Shown in pieces: positions 45,316-52,724 of a stretch of 64,000 bases of DNA (position 1 is its first letter; the number at the start of each line of letters is the position of its first letter). Below the pieces are notes generated by a model. That model was not told where the DNA came from and did no database searches. It saw only the letters and a program-made list of their open reading frames with translations. Source of the stretch: Kamptonema formosum PCC 6407 (GTDB lineage Bacteria > Cyanobacteriota > Cyanobacteriia > Cyanobacteriales > Microcoleaceae); contig NZ_KB235898.1 of the NCBI RefSeq assembly GCF_000332155.1, positions 915,499-979,498 on the forward strand. Reading direction: 5' to 3'. Both the position numbers and the translations under genes were made by a program.

Positions 45316-46041
45316 TCAATATCTCAGTCGCAGGGGCAGTATTGGTCGCGCATCCAGTATTTCTCCTTTAGTACCGCCGTCAAAGGTTAATTCCAACATC
45401 GGCGAGGTGGCGCGTTCGATCGCAACAACGCCATTGCGATCGAGCAGAGAAACAGCTTCACTCAGTTCTCGATCGCGATCGACTGCGATTTTGACACTGG
45501 TTAGCTTTTTTACTCCCAAGGGATGAGTAATTAACTGTTGATGCTTTTGACAAGAGCGATCGAGCCAACTTGTCAGAGCAATATCGCTACTCACAGCCAA
45601 ACATATAGGCTCTGCCGCATTCGCAATATTCTGTGGCGAAAACCTAATAAACGCATCTGGGTACATCCACTCTGCCCAGTGTTTTCTAGATCCCGGAATC
45701 TGAGTTGTCATCTCAGGTAAAGAGCGTAAACCAATCCCAAAGGGAGATGCCCCCGTTTGCGGCCAACGCGCCCTTGCTAAAACGTCGATCCCAGTTCGTG
45801 CTGTATCCTGTTGGGCTGCATTTTCGTCTTCGATGCAGATGAGTTCGAGGTATGTATTCTCGAAGAAGAAAATCGTCGAGATTGTTCCTTGTTCTGCACG
45901 CCGCACTACTCGCTCGGAGCAGTGAAGACCTAAGTTTTGCAGCATGGAAACTGGCGATCGCGCTTCTGTAACAAAGATAAAAACGCGATCGATTTCCAGT
46001 AAAAAATTATCGGGACGCACCAGTAGTGATTGAGTTGACAT
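45316..46041 (-). CDS. VOC (glyoxalase-like) family protein
   Basis: A 241-residue protein of the vicinal-oxygen-chelate superfamily. The first half shows a VOC beta-alpha-beta unit (IDRVFIFVTEA, MLQNLGLHCSE, TISTIFFFENTYLELICIED), with the Glu in YLELI at the usual metal-ligand place. The second half looks like a degenerate second VOC unit (KLTSVKIAVDRDRELSEAVS, LLDRNGVVAIERAT, PMLELTFDGG). The combination resembles the glyoxalase-like (PF13468-type) domain. It opens the minus-strand group that continues with two P450 genes. The reaction is unknown; a dioxygenase, isomerase or binding role is possible. Confidence 0.75.
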   Translation of the reverse strand: MSTQSLLVRPDNFLLEIDRVFIFVTEARSPVSMLQNLGLHCSERVVRRAEQGTISTIFFFENTYLELICIEDENAAQQDTARTGIDVLARARWPQTGASPFGIGLRSLPEMTTQIPGSRKHWAEWMYPDAFIRFSPQNIANAAEPICLAVSSDIALTSWLDRSCQKHQQLITHPLGVKKLTSVKIAVDRDRELSEAVSLLDRNGVVAIERATSPMLELTFDGGTKGEILDARPILPLRLRY

Positions 46042-46052
46042 GAGTGTTAGAA

Positions 46053-46205
46053 CTAGGGGCTAGGGGCTAGGGCTAGGGGCTAGGGAAGAGGGGGAAGAGG
46101 GGAAGATGGGGGAGAGGGGGAGGATGGGGAAGAGGGGGAGAAGGGAATAGAATCAATGGCTTCAGGAATTCAGAACCTTCTAATCGCCTTAGCGGTTGCT
46201 AGATT
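46053..46205 (-). repeat. Composite dispersed repeat, copy C (inverted)
   Basis: ctagggg units, a long gggggaaga/gatggggga tract, gggaatagaatcaatg, then ttcagaaccttctaatcgcctt and agcggttgct. Compare copies at 19659, 28043 and 48738. Confidence 0.75.
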
Positions 46206-46778
46206 TGTCACTTGTGTTTGCTAAAACCCACAGATTTTCTTATCCGTGCATCCGTGCTGAGCCGAGCCGTGTTCGTGTCGTGCCGGGAAAATAACTGAGA
46301 ACTTATATCTTTAAATACAGGTAGCTTGTTAGACAGACAGAAATTAAGATACTAGCTCTAGTCGTCAAGGCTAGACCAACCTCCCAGCCTCCTTAGTTAC
46401 TCCTGGTTATAGAACTCAAAGCCTCTCAAGAGATGGATACAGGTTTAACCGAACCCGCAAATGTTACCCTCTAGACAAAAATTTTCATGGATTTAATAAA
46501 AATTATTTGCAATAAGTTCTTAACTATTAGGCAACAAACAGGCAGATATGTCAACTAGGCGTAGGGAAATTTTTAGAGAAAAGTATCCCCAGAGGTCTGC
46601 GCTAATGGACATTTCCCGCTTGTTTCGGCTATCCTAGAGAATTGTAAATATTTAATAAAGATTTAGAATTGCTAAAAATCTGGGTACAAGCCAACGATAT
46701 AGAGCTACGATGCTCAGGGCTAGGGGCTAGGGAAGAAGGAATAGAATCATTTGAATTTAAGTAGGCAAACATCGGAAT
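46206..46778. other. Intergenic region without recognised gene
   Basis: 573 bases. A partial repeat (ctaggggctagggaagaaggaatagaatca, as separate short units) lies at 46710-46750, just before the next gene. Nothing else is recognised. Promoters for the flanking divergent genes should lie here. Confidence 0.55.
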
Positions 46779-47819
46779 ATGGGTAACTCACAAAAACGGC
46801 TCAACTTGGTAACAGGTTTTGACTATGAAATTTTAGAATCTCAAGAACGGATTGTTGTCCAGCAACGAACTGGGGAAATTAGAGAGCGTTTACAGCGCTC
46901 GGCCCAAGATATTTGGGAAATCGGTCAAAAGCTGGCGGATGTGCGATCGCGCCTCAAGCACGGTCAGTTCGATACCTGGTTAAAAGCTGAGTTTGGCTGG
47001 AGTCGGCGTACTGCTTATAACTTCATTAACGTTTACGAAGCCTTTCCCGAACGTGCAAACTTTGCACAGATTAATATTGCGACTTCGGCCCTCTACCTCT
47101 TAGCCGCACCATCAACTTCACAAGAACTCCGCGATGAAGTTCTGCAACGAGCAAAAGAAGGCGAACCCGTAACCTATAAGGAAATCCGCCAAGTCATCAA
47201 AGAAGAGAAGTCACAGTCTCCTGCTGTAGAAAAGCCCCAATCGCCAAAGCCAGAAATTGTGGCGCTCAAACCGAAGGCCTTGGTAGAAGCGGAGAACTCA
47301 GTTGTAGAAGTGACTGCGCTAGATGGCATTGCTGAATTGGAGGATGAAATCTGTAGGGGTAATGCCCCCGTGCTTACCCCGGAGAGTGGAGGGGCAACCA
47401 CAGAGGGATTGCCCCTACAGACTCCTATTAACATTCAGCCCGGTTGGTATATGTTGGAGAAGCAACATCTACTGTTTTGTGGTGATACGGCTTCACCGAA
47501 ATTTGTAGAACGGATACCGCAAGCGGCGCTGGCGATCGCAATTACTGGTGATGACTGGGATCATGATTGGCTGATCGAACGGGCAAAAACCGTAATTGTT
47601 TTTCCTGAATCCAGCCTCAAGGAGCAAATGCTCTCTAGCTTGCTGTCCATGTTTTCGACACCAGGAGAAGCTGTGATTTTCCCTTGGTTGCCGGACTCAA
47701 CAATGCTAGCGATCGCCCATAAACTAGAAAGAAATATTTTTGCCGGAGATATGAGCCCAGAGAGATGCAGAAAAGCGATCGCCCATTCGCAACTCTTGGC
47801 TGAACCGATTAACCTGTAA
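46779..47819 (+). CDS. DUF3102-type protein with degenerate DNA-methyltransferase-like C-terminus
   Basis: A 346-residue protein in two parts. Residues 1-140 match the DUF3102 type seen in plasmid and phage-related DNA proteins: IGQKLADVRSRLKHGQFDTW, LKAEFGWSRRTAYNFINVYE and VTYKEIRQVIKEEK. The C-terminal part from about 220 looks like the shell of a ParB-linked N6-methyltransferase: GWYMLEKQHLLFCGDTASPK resembles the usual W-x-LG-x-HRLLCGD start, and NIFAGDMSPERCRKAIAH resembles the usual C-terminal GxExxPxYxxxA. The catalytic DPPY and SAM-binding FxGxG motifs are gone (ITGDDW, PWLPDST). The linker encodes a palindromic intergenic-type repeat in frame (47351-47420). It converges on the thioesterase gene with 2 bases between stops. 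Not obviously part of the biosynthetic pathway. Confidence 0.75.
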   Translation: MGNSQKRLNLVTGFDYEILESQERIVVQQRTGEIRERLQRSAQDIWEIGQKLADVRSRLKHGQFDTWLKAEFGWSRRTAYNFINVYEAFPERANFAQINIATSALYLLAAPSTSQELRDEVLQRAKEGEPVTYKEIRQVIKEEKSQSPAVEKPQSPKPEIVALKPKALVEAENSVVEVTALDGIAELEDEICRGNAPVLTPESGGATTEGLPLQTPINIQPGWYMLEKQHLLFCGDTASPKFVERIPQAALAIAITGDDWDHDWLIERAKTVIVFPESSLKEQMLSSLLSMFSTPGEAVIFPWLPDSTMLAIAHKLERNIFAGDMSPERCRKAIAHSQLLAEPINL

Positions 47820-47821
47820 AA

Positions 47822-48607
47822 TTATCGGCTGTTGTAGTGAGGACTCAATTGAACAACAATCTGATTGAGTAATAGTGAAAGGCTTTGTAGTAAAAGTGTT
47901 TGGGCTGAGTGCAGGTAAAAATGATCTCCGGGAAACATCTCCAGCGAAAAAGTAGAGTTTGTCTGCTTTTGCCATGCTTCTAGGTCTTCAATACCAACTT
48001 TCCAATCTTCTAAGCCACCAAAAGCAGCGATCGGACAATCTAACGGCGATTCCTGCGAGTAGGCGTAAGTTTCAACCACAGCAAAATCCGCTCGTAGAGT
48101 AGGAAGCAGCAGTTCCATCAGTTCCGCGTTTTCTAGCACCGCTTTGGGAGTGCCATTATAACGGCACAATTCTCGGAGAAATTCTGGTTCTGGTAGAGCA
48201 TGAATGGGAGGGTCGCGATCGGGAATTTGAGGAGCCCGATGACCGGACATAAACAAGTGAACTGGGCTTTGGTTATACTCTTTGCGGAGTCGTCGCGCCA
48301 GTTCAAAGCTCACCAATGCACCCATACTGTGACCGAAGAAAGCGAAAGGTTTGTTAAGGCTGGCGATCGTAAAAGCAAGAGTGTCAATTATAGGCTCGAT
48401 CTCGGTAAAGGGAGTTTCCAGCAGTCGAAATCCACGTCCGGGAAGTTCGACCGGACAAACCTCCACCTCTGACGGTAGGTTTCCTGGAAAAGCACGGAAG
48501 TTCAAAGCCCCACCCCCCGCATAGTGAAAGCAAAATAGTCGCAATTTGGCTTCAGGATTAGGTTTCGGGTAGGTAATCCAAGAGTTTGCAGTTATGGTAG
48601 CGTTCAT
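47822..48607 (-). CDS. Type II thioesterase (GrsT-like)
   Basis: External alpha/beta-hydrolase thioesterase of 261 residues, the kind that removes wrong acyl groups from NRPS and PKS carrier domains. The family text is FCFHYAGGGALNFRAF, the nucleophile FFGHSMGALVSFELARRL, VHLFMSGHRAP, the Asp in PIAAFGGLEDWKV and the catalytic His in FPGDHFYLHS. It is encoded on the strand opposite to the NRPS/PKS genes, 860 bases from the first of them. Editing of the salicyl-thiazoline assembly line is the natural inference. Identification of the family is firm. Confidence 0.93.
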   Translation of the reverse strand: MNATITANSWITYPKPNPEAKLRLFCFHYAGGGALNFRAFPGNLPSEVEVCPVELPGRGFRLLETPFTEIEPIIDTLAFTIASLNKPFAFFGHSMGALVSFELARRLRKEYNQSPVHLFMSGHRAPQIPDRDPPIHALPEPEFLRELCRYNGTPKAVLENAELMELLLPTLRADFAVVETYAYSQESPLDCPIAAFGGLEDWKVGIEDLEAWQKQTNSTFSLEMFPGDHFYLHSAQTLLLQSLSLLLNQIVVQLSPHYNSR

Positions 48608-48737
48608 AAATTAATACTGTTGAAAGACTTGATGCAGCAAGGGTTTGAGTTTATCTGCCTCAAAAATATCTCTGCGGGCGATGCCTGCGGCTGACTCCGC
48701 CTACGCGACTTTTTCGGGTTTGGATAACGGAAAATAA

Positions 48738-48900
48738 GTATAGCAACCCGCAAGGCGATTAGGACGTTCTGATTTCCTGAAACCCTTGATGCTATTCCCT
48801 TCTTCCCCTAACCCATCTTCCCATCTTCCCATCTCCCCCATCTTCCCCCTCTCCCCCATCTTCCCCATCTCCCCCATCTTCCCTCTTCCCTAGCCCCTAC
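48738..48900 (+). repeat. Composite dispersed repeat, copy D
   Basis: tatagcaacccgcaaggcga, then ttaggacgttctgatttcct, gatgctattcccttcttccc, a long ccccatctt tract and a final cctagcccct. Same order as copy A. It lies in the 859-base gap upstream of the biosynthetic operon. Confidence 0.75.
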
Positions 48901-49010
48901 CTATATTTCTAGCGATTGCTGCCTATAATAATTATCAATAATCGCGTCAAGAAGCTGCAATCCTTTTCAATATTAAGGAACCTCGACGCTTAGCCGAGCG
49001 CAGCGAGAGA

Positions 49011-49029
49011 GGGGTTGTCACCCCGTCAG
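49011..49029. mobile_element. Solo remnant of the IS end
   Basis: ggggttgtcaccccgtcag is identical over 19 bases to the right inverted repeat of the IS at 30299-31566. No transposase is nearby. It is either a decayed insertion or another use of the same palindrome, about 440 bases upstream of the biosynthetic operon. Confidence 0.6.
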
Positions 49030-49307
49030 CTTGAATAGAAATCTCCGAAAAAGAATCTCAAACCCTTACCCTGTATGAATAAACATCTAAATCTGGTCGA
49101 GGTCTAATACGTAAAAATTCCCTACTCTTAATAAAACTTTACAATTTTTCCCTGAATTGGGCTTGCCAAGAATCGAGAATAGGTAATACAATTCATCTAG
49201 CTTATTGAAATAGGTTATCAACAAGAAAGCAAACGAAGTCAGTGCGGCTGATACAGGCTGTTCTTGTGGTTAACGATCGGTTCGCTGAAGTCAGGGCCTA
49301 GAAACCT

Positions 49308-49391
49308 AGAAACCGGGTTTTTTACGAAAATACTTCGTTCGATCCCGCAGATTCGGTAAAAACTCGGTTTCTTTGGTCGGTATTTAAGTCC
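49308..49391. repeat. agaaaccgggtttt palindromic repeat, second copy
   Basis: agaaaccgggttttttacga then aaatacttc, continuing to aaactcggtttctt and ending aagtcc; this matches the reverse complement of the element at 26297-26410. It lies directly upstream of the operon promoter region. Confidence 0.8.
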
Positions 49392-49466
49392 AGTAAAAGC
49401 CATGAAAATTAAATCAAAACAGCACTCTCATCTATTCGATGAGAAGTCAAAAGGATCGTTTATTCC

Positions 49467-49715
49467 ATGAGAAGTCAAAAGACGATGGATACACTGAAGG
49501 CAATACTGATTAATTTAGGTATTCCCGAAGAGTCCCTTCATCAAGACACTTTACTCCGGGCAAATTTACAACTTGACTCCGTTGAAACAGTACAAATTGC
49601 TGTGGAATTGAAACGAAGATTGGGGGTTAATCTGAAACTTGGAACCCGCCAAGATATGACATTAGCTCAAATCTGTAATGAGATTGAAACGGCGATGCCA
49701 GCCGAACATAAATAA
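49467..49715 (+). CDS. Discrete acyl/aryl carrier protein
   Basis: An 82-residue stand-alone carrier protein. The phosphopantetheine site is Ser in LQLDSVETVQIAVELKRRLG, and the flanking helices (MDTLKAILINLGIPEESLHQ, TLAQICNEIETAM) fit the four-helix fold. It opens the operon: its stop overlaps the ligase start as TAATG (49713-49717). This makes it the likely carrier onto which the ligase loads an aryl acid. An alternative start is the Met at 49485; a 15-base direct repeat (49439-49453 and 49467-49481) covers the first candidate start, so the N-terminus is uncertain. Confidence 0.88.
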   Translation: MRSQKTMDTLKAILINLGIPEESLHQDTLLRANLQLDSVETVQIAVELKRRLGVNLKLGTRQDMTLAQICNEIETAMPAEHK

Positions 49716-51253
49716 TGAGTATTTCCGCAAAATTACCTAGCATCTTTAACGTTGCAGCTTACTTCTTGGAAAGCAACCTAGCACAAGGACGTAGCGAGAA
49801 AGTAGCGTTTTACTATCAGGATTCGACTTATACTTATGCCCAATTAAACAGCTTTGTCCGACGTACAGCGAGATTATTATCTGATTTAGGATTGGCGCGA
49901 GAAAACCGGATAGCCATTCTTTTGTCAGACACTCCAGAATCAGTATTTGCTTTTTGGGCGGCAATTTTACTCGGTGCAGTACCAGTTCCGATCAATACGG
50001 CTTGTACGATTGATGACATCCACTATATTCTGCAAGATTCACGCGCCAAAATCTTGGTAACTAACCAAGAGTGGCAAGAAAAACTGACTCCCATCCAGTC
50101 TCATTGCTTGCAAAATATTCTCCTTGCAGACGGAGAAAAACCATTTTTATCTCTGCTTACTCAGCAGACAGACGAACAGCTATCTTACGCCGAAACATCT
50201 CGCGACGAACCTGCTTTTTGGCTTTACACTTCCGGTAGTACGGGTAAACCCAAAGGCGTAATTCACAACCACCAAAGTATGGTAGTTTGTGCAGAACTGT
50301 ATGGTAAAGCTAAGCTAGGTTTGCATCAAGATGACATCACCTATTCAGTAGCTAAAATGCCTTTTGCCTACGGTTTAGGGAATAGTTTATATATGCCGAT
50401 GGCAGTGGGTGCAGCGACAATCTTATCAGATGCTAATAATGCTTTTGATATCATCGCCGACATCGAACGCTACCGACCGACAATTTTATTTGGCATACCT
50501 AGCATATATGCCAGCATTCTCTCAGTACATGAAATTGCGCCTCTAAATACTTCCTCTTTAAGGTTGTGCTTATCAGCAGCCGAACAACTACCAAAAACTA
50601 TTTGGTATAAGTGGCGAGACACTTACGGAATTGAGATTTATGAGGGGATTGGTACAACAGAATTGCTGCATATCTTTCTATCTAATGCAGAGGGAGAATG
50701 TCGTCCCGGTAGTTCTGGTCGTCCCCTTTCTGGTTATGATGTGCGAGTTGTTGATGAAAATGGTTTTCCGGTTCCAGCGGGAGAAATTGGCGACCTACAG
50801 GTGAGTGGAGAAAGTCTCATGCTGGGGTATTGGAATCGATTGCAGGAAACGCGACAAGCTCTTTACGGAAACGCGATGCGAACGGGGGATAAATATCTGC
50901 GCGATGCGGATGGTTATTTCTGGTTTATGGGACGTAAAGATGATTTCTTCAAAGTAAATGGGATGTGGGTGTCGCCATTTGAAGTAGAAGATATCTTGCT
51001 CCAACATGAAGGTGTTCTGGATGCGGCGGTAGTGCCAGAATGCGATCGCGGCGAACAATTAACTGAGATTATTGCTTACGTTAGCCTTAAACCAGGTTTT
51101 GATAAATCTCTCGATTTAGAAGAGAAGATTCGGCAATTAGCTAGGACTCGATTACCCCATTTTAAGGCTCCTAAAAAAATTCATTTTTTAGAAACATTAC
51201 CGCGCACGCCAACCGGAAAGATTCATCGCAAATCATTGCTGAAAACCCATTAA
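49715..51253 (+). CDS. Aryl acid:CoA/ACP ligase, benzoate-CoA ligase-like
   Basis: An ANL-superfamily adenylating enzyme of 512 residues, nearest in look to benzoate/aryl-CoA ligases. Visible are NVAAYFLESNLAQGRSEKVA, the P-loop LYTSGSTGKPKGVIHNH, the benzoate-ligase-like VAKMPFAYGLGNSLYMPMAV, GIPSIYASIL, the A5 region YEGIGTTELLHIFLSN, the A8 hinge GRKDDFFKVNGMWVSP and the C-terminal Lys in PRTPTGKIHRKSLLK. It is translationally coupled to the carrier protein and followed after 31 bases by the salicylate synthase. The natural reading is that it adenylates salicylate and loads it onto the carrier (compare PchD, MbtA, YbtE), although those belong to a different subgroup of the family. Confidence 0.9.
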   Translation: MSISAKLPSIFNVAAYFLESNLAQGRSEKVAFYYQDSTYTYAQLNSFVRRTARLLSDLGLARENRIAILLSDTPESVFAFWAAILLGAVPVPINTACTIDDIHYILQDSRAKILVTNQEWQEKLTPIQSHCLQNILLADGEKPFLSLLTQQTDEQLSYAETSRDEPAFWLYTSGSTGKPKGVIHNHQSMVVCAELYGKAKLGLHQDDITYSVAKMPFAYGLGNSLYMPMAVGAATILSDANNAFDIIADIERYRPTILFGIPSIYASILSVHEIAPLNTSSLRLCLSAAEQLPKTIWYKWRDTYGIEIYEGIGTTELLHIFLSNAEGECRPGSSGRPLSGYDVRVVDENGFPVPAGEIGDLQVSGESLMLGYWNRLQETRQALYGNAMRTGDKYLRDADGYFWFMGRKDDFFKVNGMWVSPFEVEDILLQHEGVLDAAVVPECDRGEQLTEIIAYVSLKPGFDKSLDLEEKIRQLARTRLPHFKAPKKIHFLETLPRTPTGKIHRKSLLKTH

Positions 51254-51284
51254 TGTTAACTTCCATCACCAAGGTTTTTACCCC

Positions 51285-52658
51285 ATGTATCAGGTAGCAA
51301 GCAACTTATTAACTTATCATGAACTATTCGTACCGGGTCATAGAGATCCTCTGATTCTGTTGCAGAATCTATTAGATGCTGGGATTTTTTCTAACTACGT
51401 GATGTACAGAAGTGAGAACGAAGTACGTATTGCTGGGAATGCCTTAGCTGAAGTATCGGTAAGTTCTGAAACTGTTTCGATCGCCTGTATGGGTGAGATT
51501 AAGTCAGAACCGATTGTCGATCCGCTCAAGCAAGTAGAATTAGCCTTAGCATCTTTGCCAATTGAGAATTGGACTGCGTATGGTTACATTGGCTTTGATA
51601 TGGCGCGTTTCTATTACTCCTACTCCAAGGCAATTGAACAACCTCTACTCTATTTTTTAGTTCCAGAAATAGAACTTTTGATCGCTCCTAGAGGAGTGCA
51701 TATCAGAAGCATTAAGTCGCCAACAAAAGTTCTGGAAGCCTTATCAATAAATAGCGAATTGAGAGACTATGTAGCGACACCACCAGTTGTTGATTTTGCC
51801 GATAAAGAAGAGTATCAAAGCCAGGTTTCCGATCTGATTCAAGCCATCCAAAACGGCGATTTACATAAAGCGATTATTTCCCGTTCCGTAAAAGTGAAAG
51901 GGGAGATGGATTTACTGGGAACTTATATTTTAGGAGCAAAAAATAACAATTCAGCGCGATCTTATTGTTTGCACGTTGGCGAAGTAAGTGCTGTAGGCTT
52001 CAGTCCTGAAATTTTAATGGAAGTTAGTGCTGATGGTTTTGTCGTTACTAATCCCTTAGCGGGAACTAGACCCAGATCCGAAAATTTGGCAGAAGATTTA
52101 CAATTAGAAAATGAGTTATTTACTGATGCTAAAGAAGTAAAAGAACACGCGCTTTCGATTTGGCTGGCGCAAAGTGAGATGGCTGAGGTTTGTCTCCCAG
52201 AAACGCTGCGAATTTTTGACTTCATGCAGGTGAAACAATACAGGTGCGTGCAGCATCTATCATCGCGAATTGGCGGTCAGCTAAAAGTAGAAAAAACTTT
52301 ATGGGATGCTTTGAAAGTCTTATTTCCAGGTGTCACTGTATCGGGAATTGACAAACACAAAGCTATGCAATGGATCGAGATCCTAGAAAAAGAACCGCGA
52401 GGAATTTATGCTGGTGGTATTGGTTGGGTTAATAGTAGTGGGATGGCAGATATTGCGATTGCAATTCGATCCGCTTATCAATATGGCGATTGGGTTTACT
52501 TAAATGCTGGCGCAGGAATTGTGGCAGAATCTATTCCCGAAAATGAGTATGTGGAGTCTGTTAATAAGATGAATACGATGTTAACTAATTTAGTCTTGAA
52601 GGCTCCTTTGGCGGTTGAAACCGCTACTACACAAACGAAGTCCGCCTGCGCGGACTAA
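51285..52658 (+). CDS. Salicylate synthase, MbtI/Irp9/YbtS-type
   Basis: A chorismate-utilising enzyme of 457 residues, the length of MbtI. It would convert chorismate to isochorismate and then to salicylate with loss of pyruvate. Family residues are present: the general base Lys in LHKAIISRSV, FSPEILMEVSADGFVVTNPL with AGTRPRS, the catalytic Glu in DAKEVKEHALSIW, the VQHLSSRI strand, LFPGVTVSGIDK, EPRGIYAGGIGW and LNAGAGIVAESIPENEYVES. These match MbtI/Irp9 better than anthranilate or ADC synthases, because no glutamine-amidotransferase signature or partner occurs. A hairpin (52639-52656) overlaps the stop and encodes the odd tail KSACAD. This gene fixes the pathway's starter as an aryl acid. 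Confidence 0.92.
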   Translation: MYQVASNLLTYHELFVPGHRDPLILLQNLLDAGIFSNYVMYRSENEVRIAGNALAEVSVSSETVSIACMGEIKSEPIVDPLKQVELALASLPIENWTAYGYIGFDMARFYYSYSKAIEQPLLYFLVPEIELLIAPRGVHIRSIKSPTKVLEALSINSELRDYVATPPVVDFADKEEYQSQVSDLIQAIQNGDLHKAIISRSVKVKGEMDLLGTYILGAKNNNSARSYCLHVGEVSAVGFSPEILMEVSADGFVVTNPLAGTRPRSENLAEDLQLENELFTDAKEVKEHALSIWLAQSEMAEVCLPETLRIFDFMQVKQYRCVQHLSSRIGGQLKVEKTLWDALKVLFPGVTVSGIDKHKAMQWIEILEKEPRGIYAGGIGWVNSSGMADIAIAIRSAYQYGDWVYLNAGAGIVAESIPENEYVESVNKMNTMLTNLVLKAPLAVETATTQTKSACAD

Positions 52659-52724
52659 GAAATAAGGGGGATATTTAACTGCACTTTAGCGCAACTACTT
52701 ACCTAAAAATCACTCCTAGTTTTA

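Noticed and set aside
45206-45319. N-terminal extension of the second P450
   Set aside because: The DNA is a dispersed repeat and the sister P450 starts at the equivalent of 45205.
51285-52658. Anthranilate or aminodeoxychorismate synthase component I
   Set aside because: No glutamine amidotransferase partner, and the motifs around the catalytic Lys and Glu and the C-terminus follow MbtI/Irp9.
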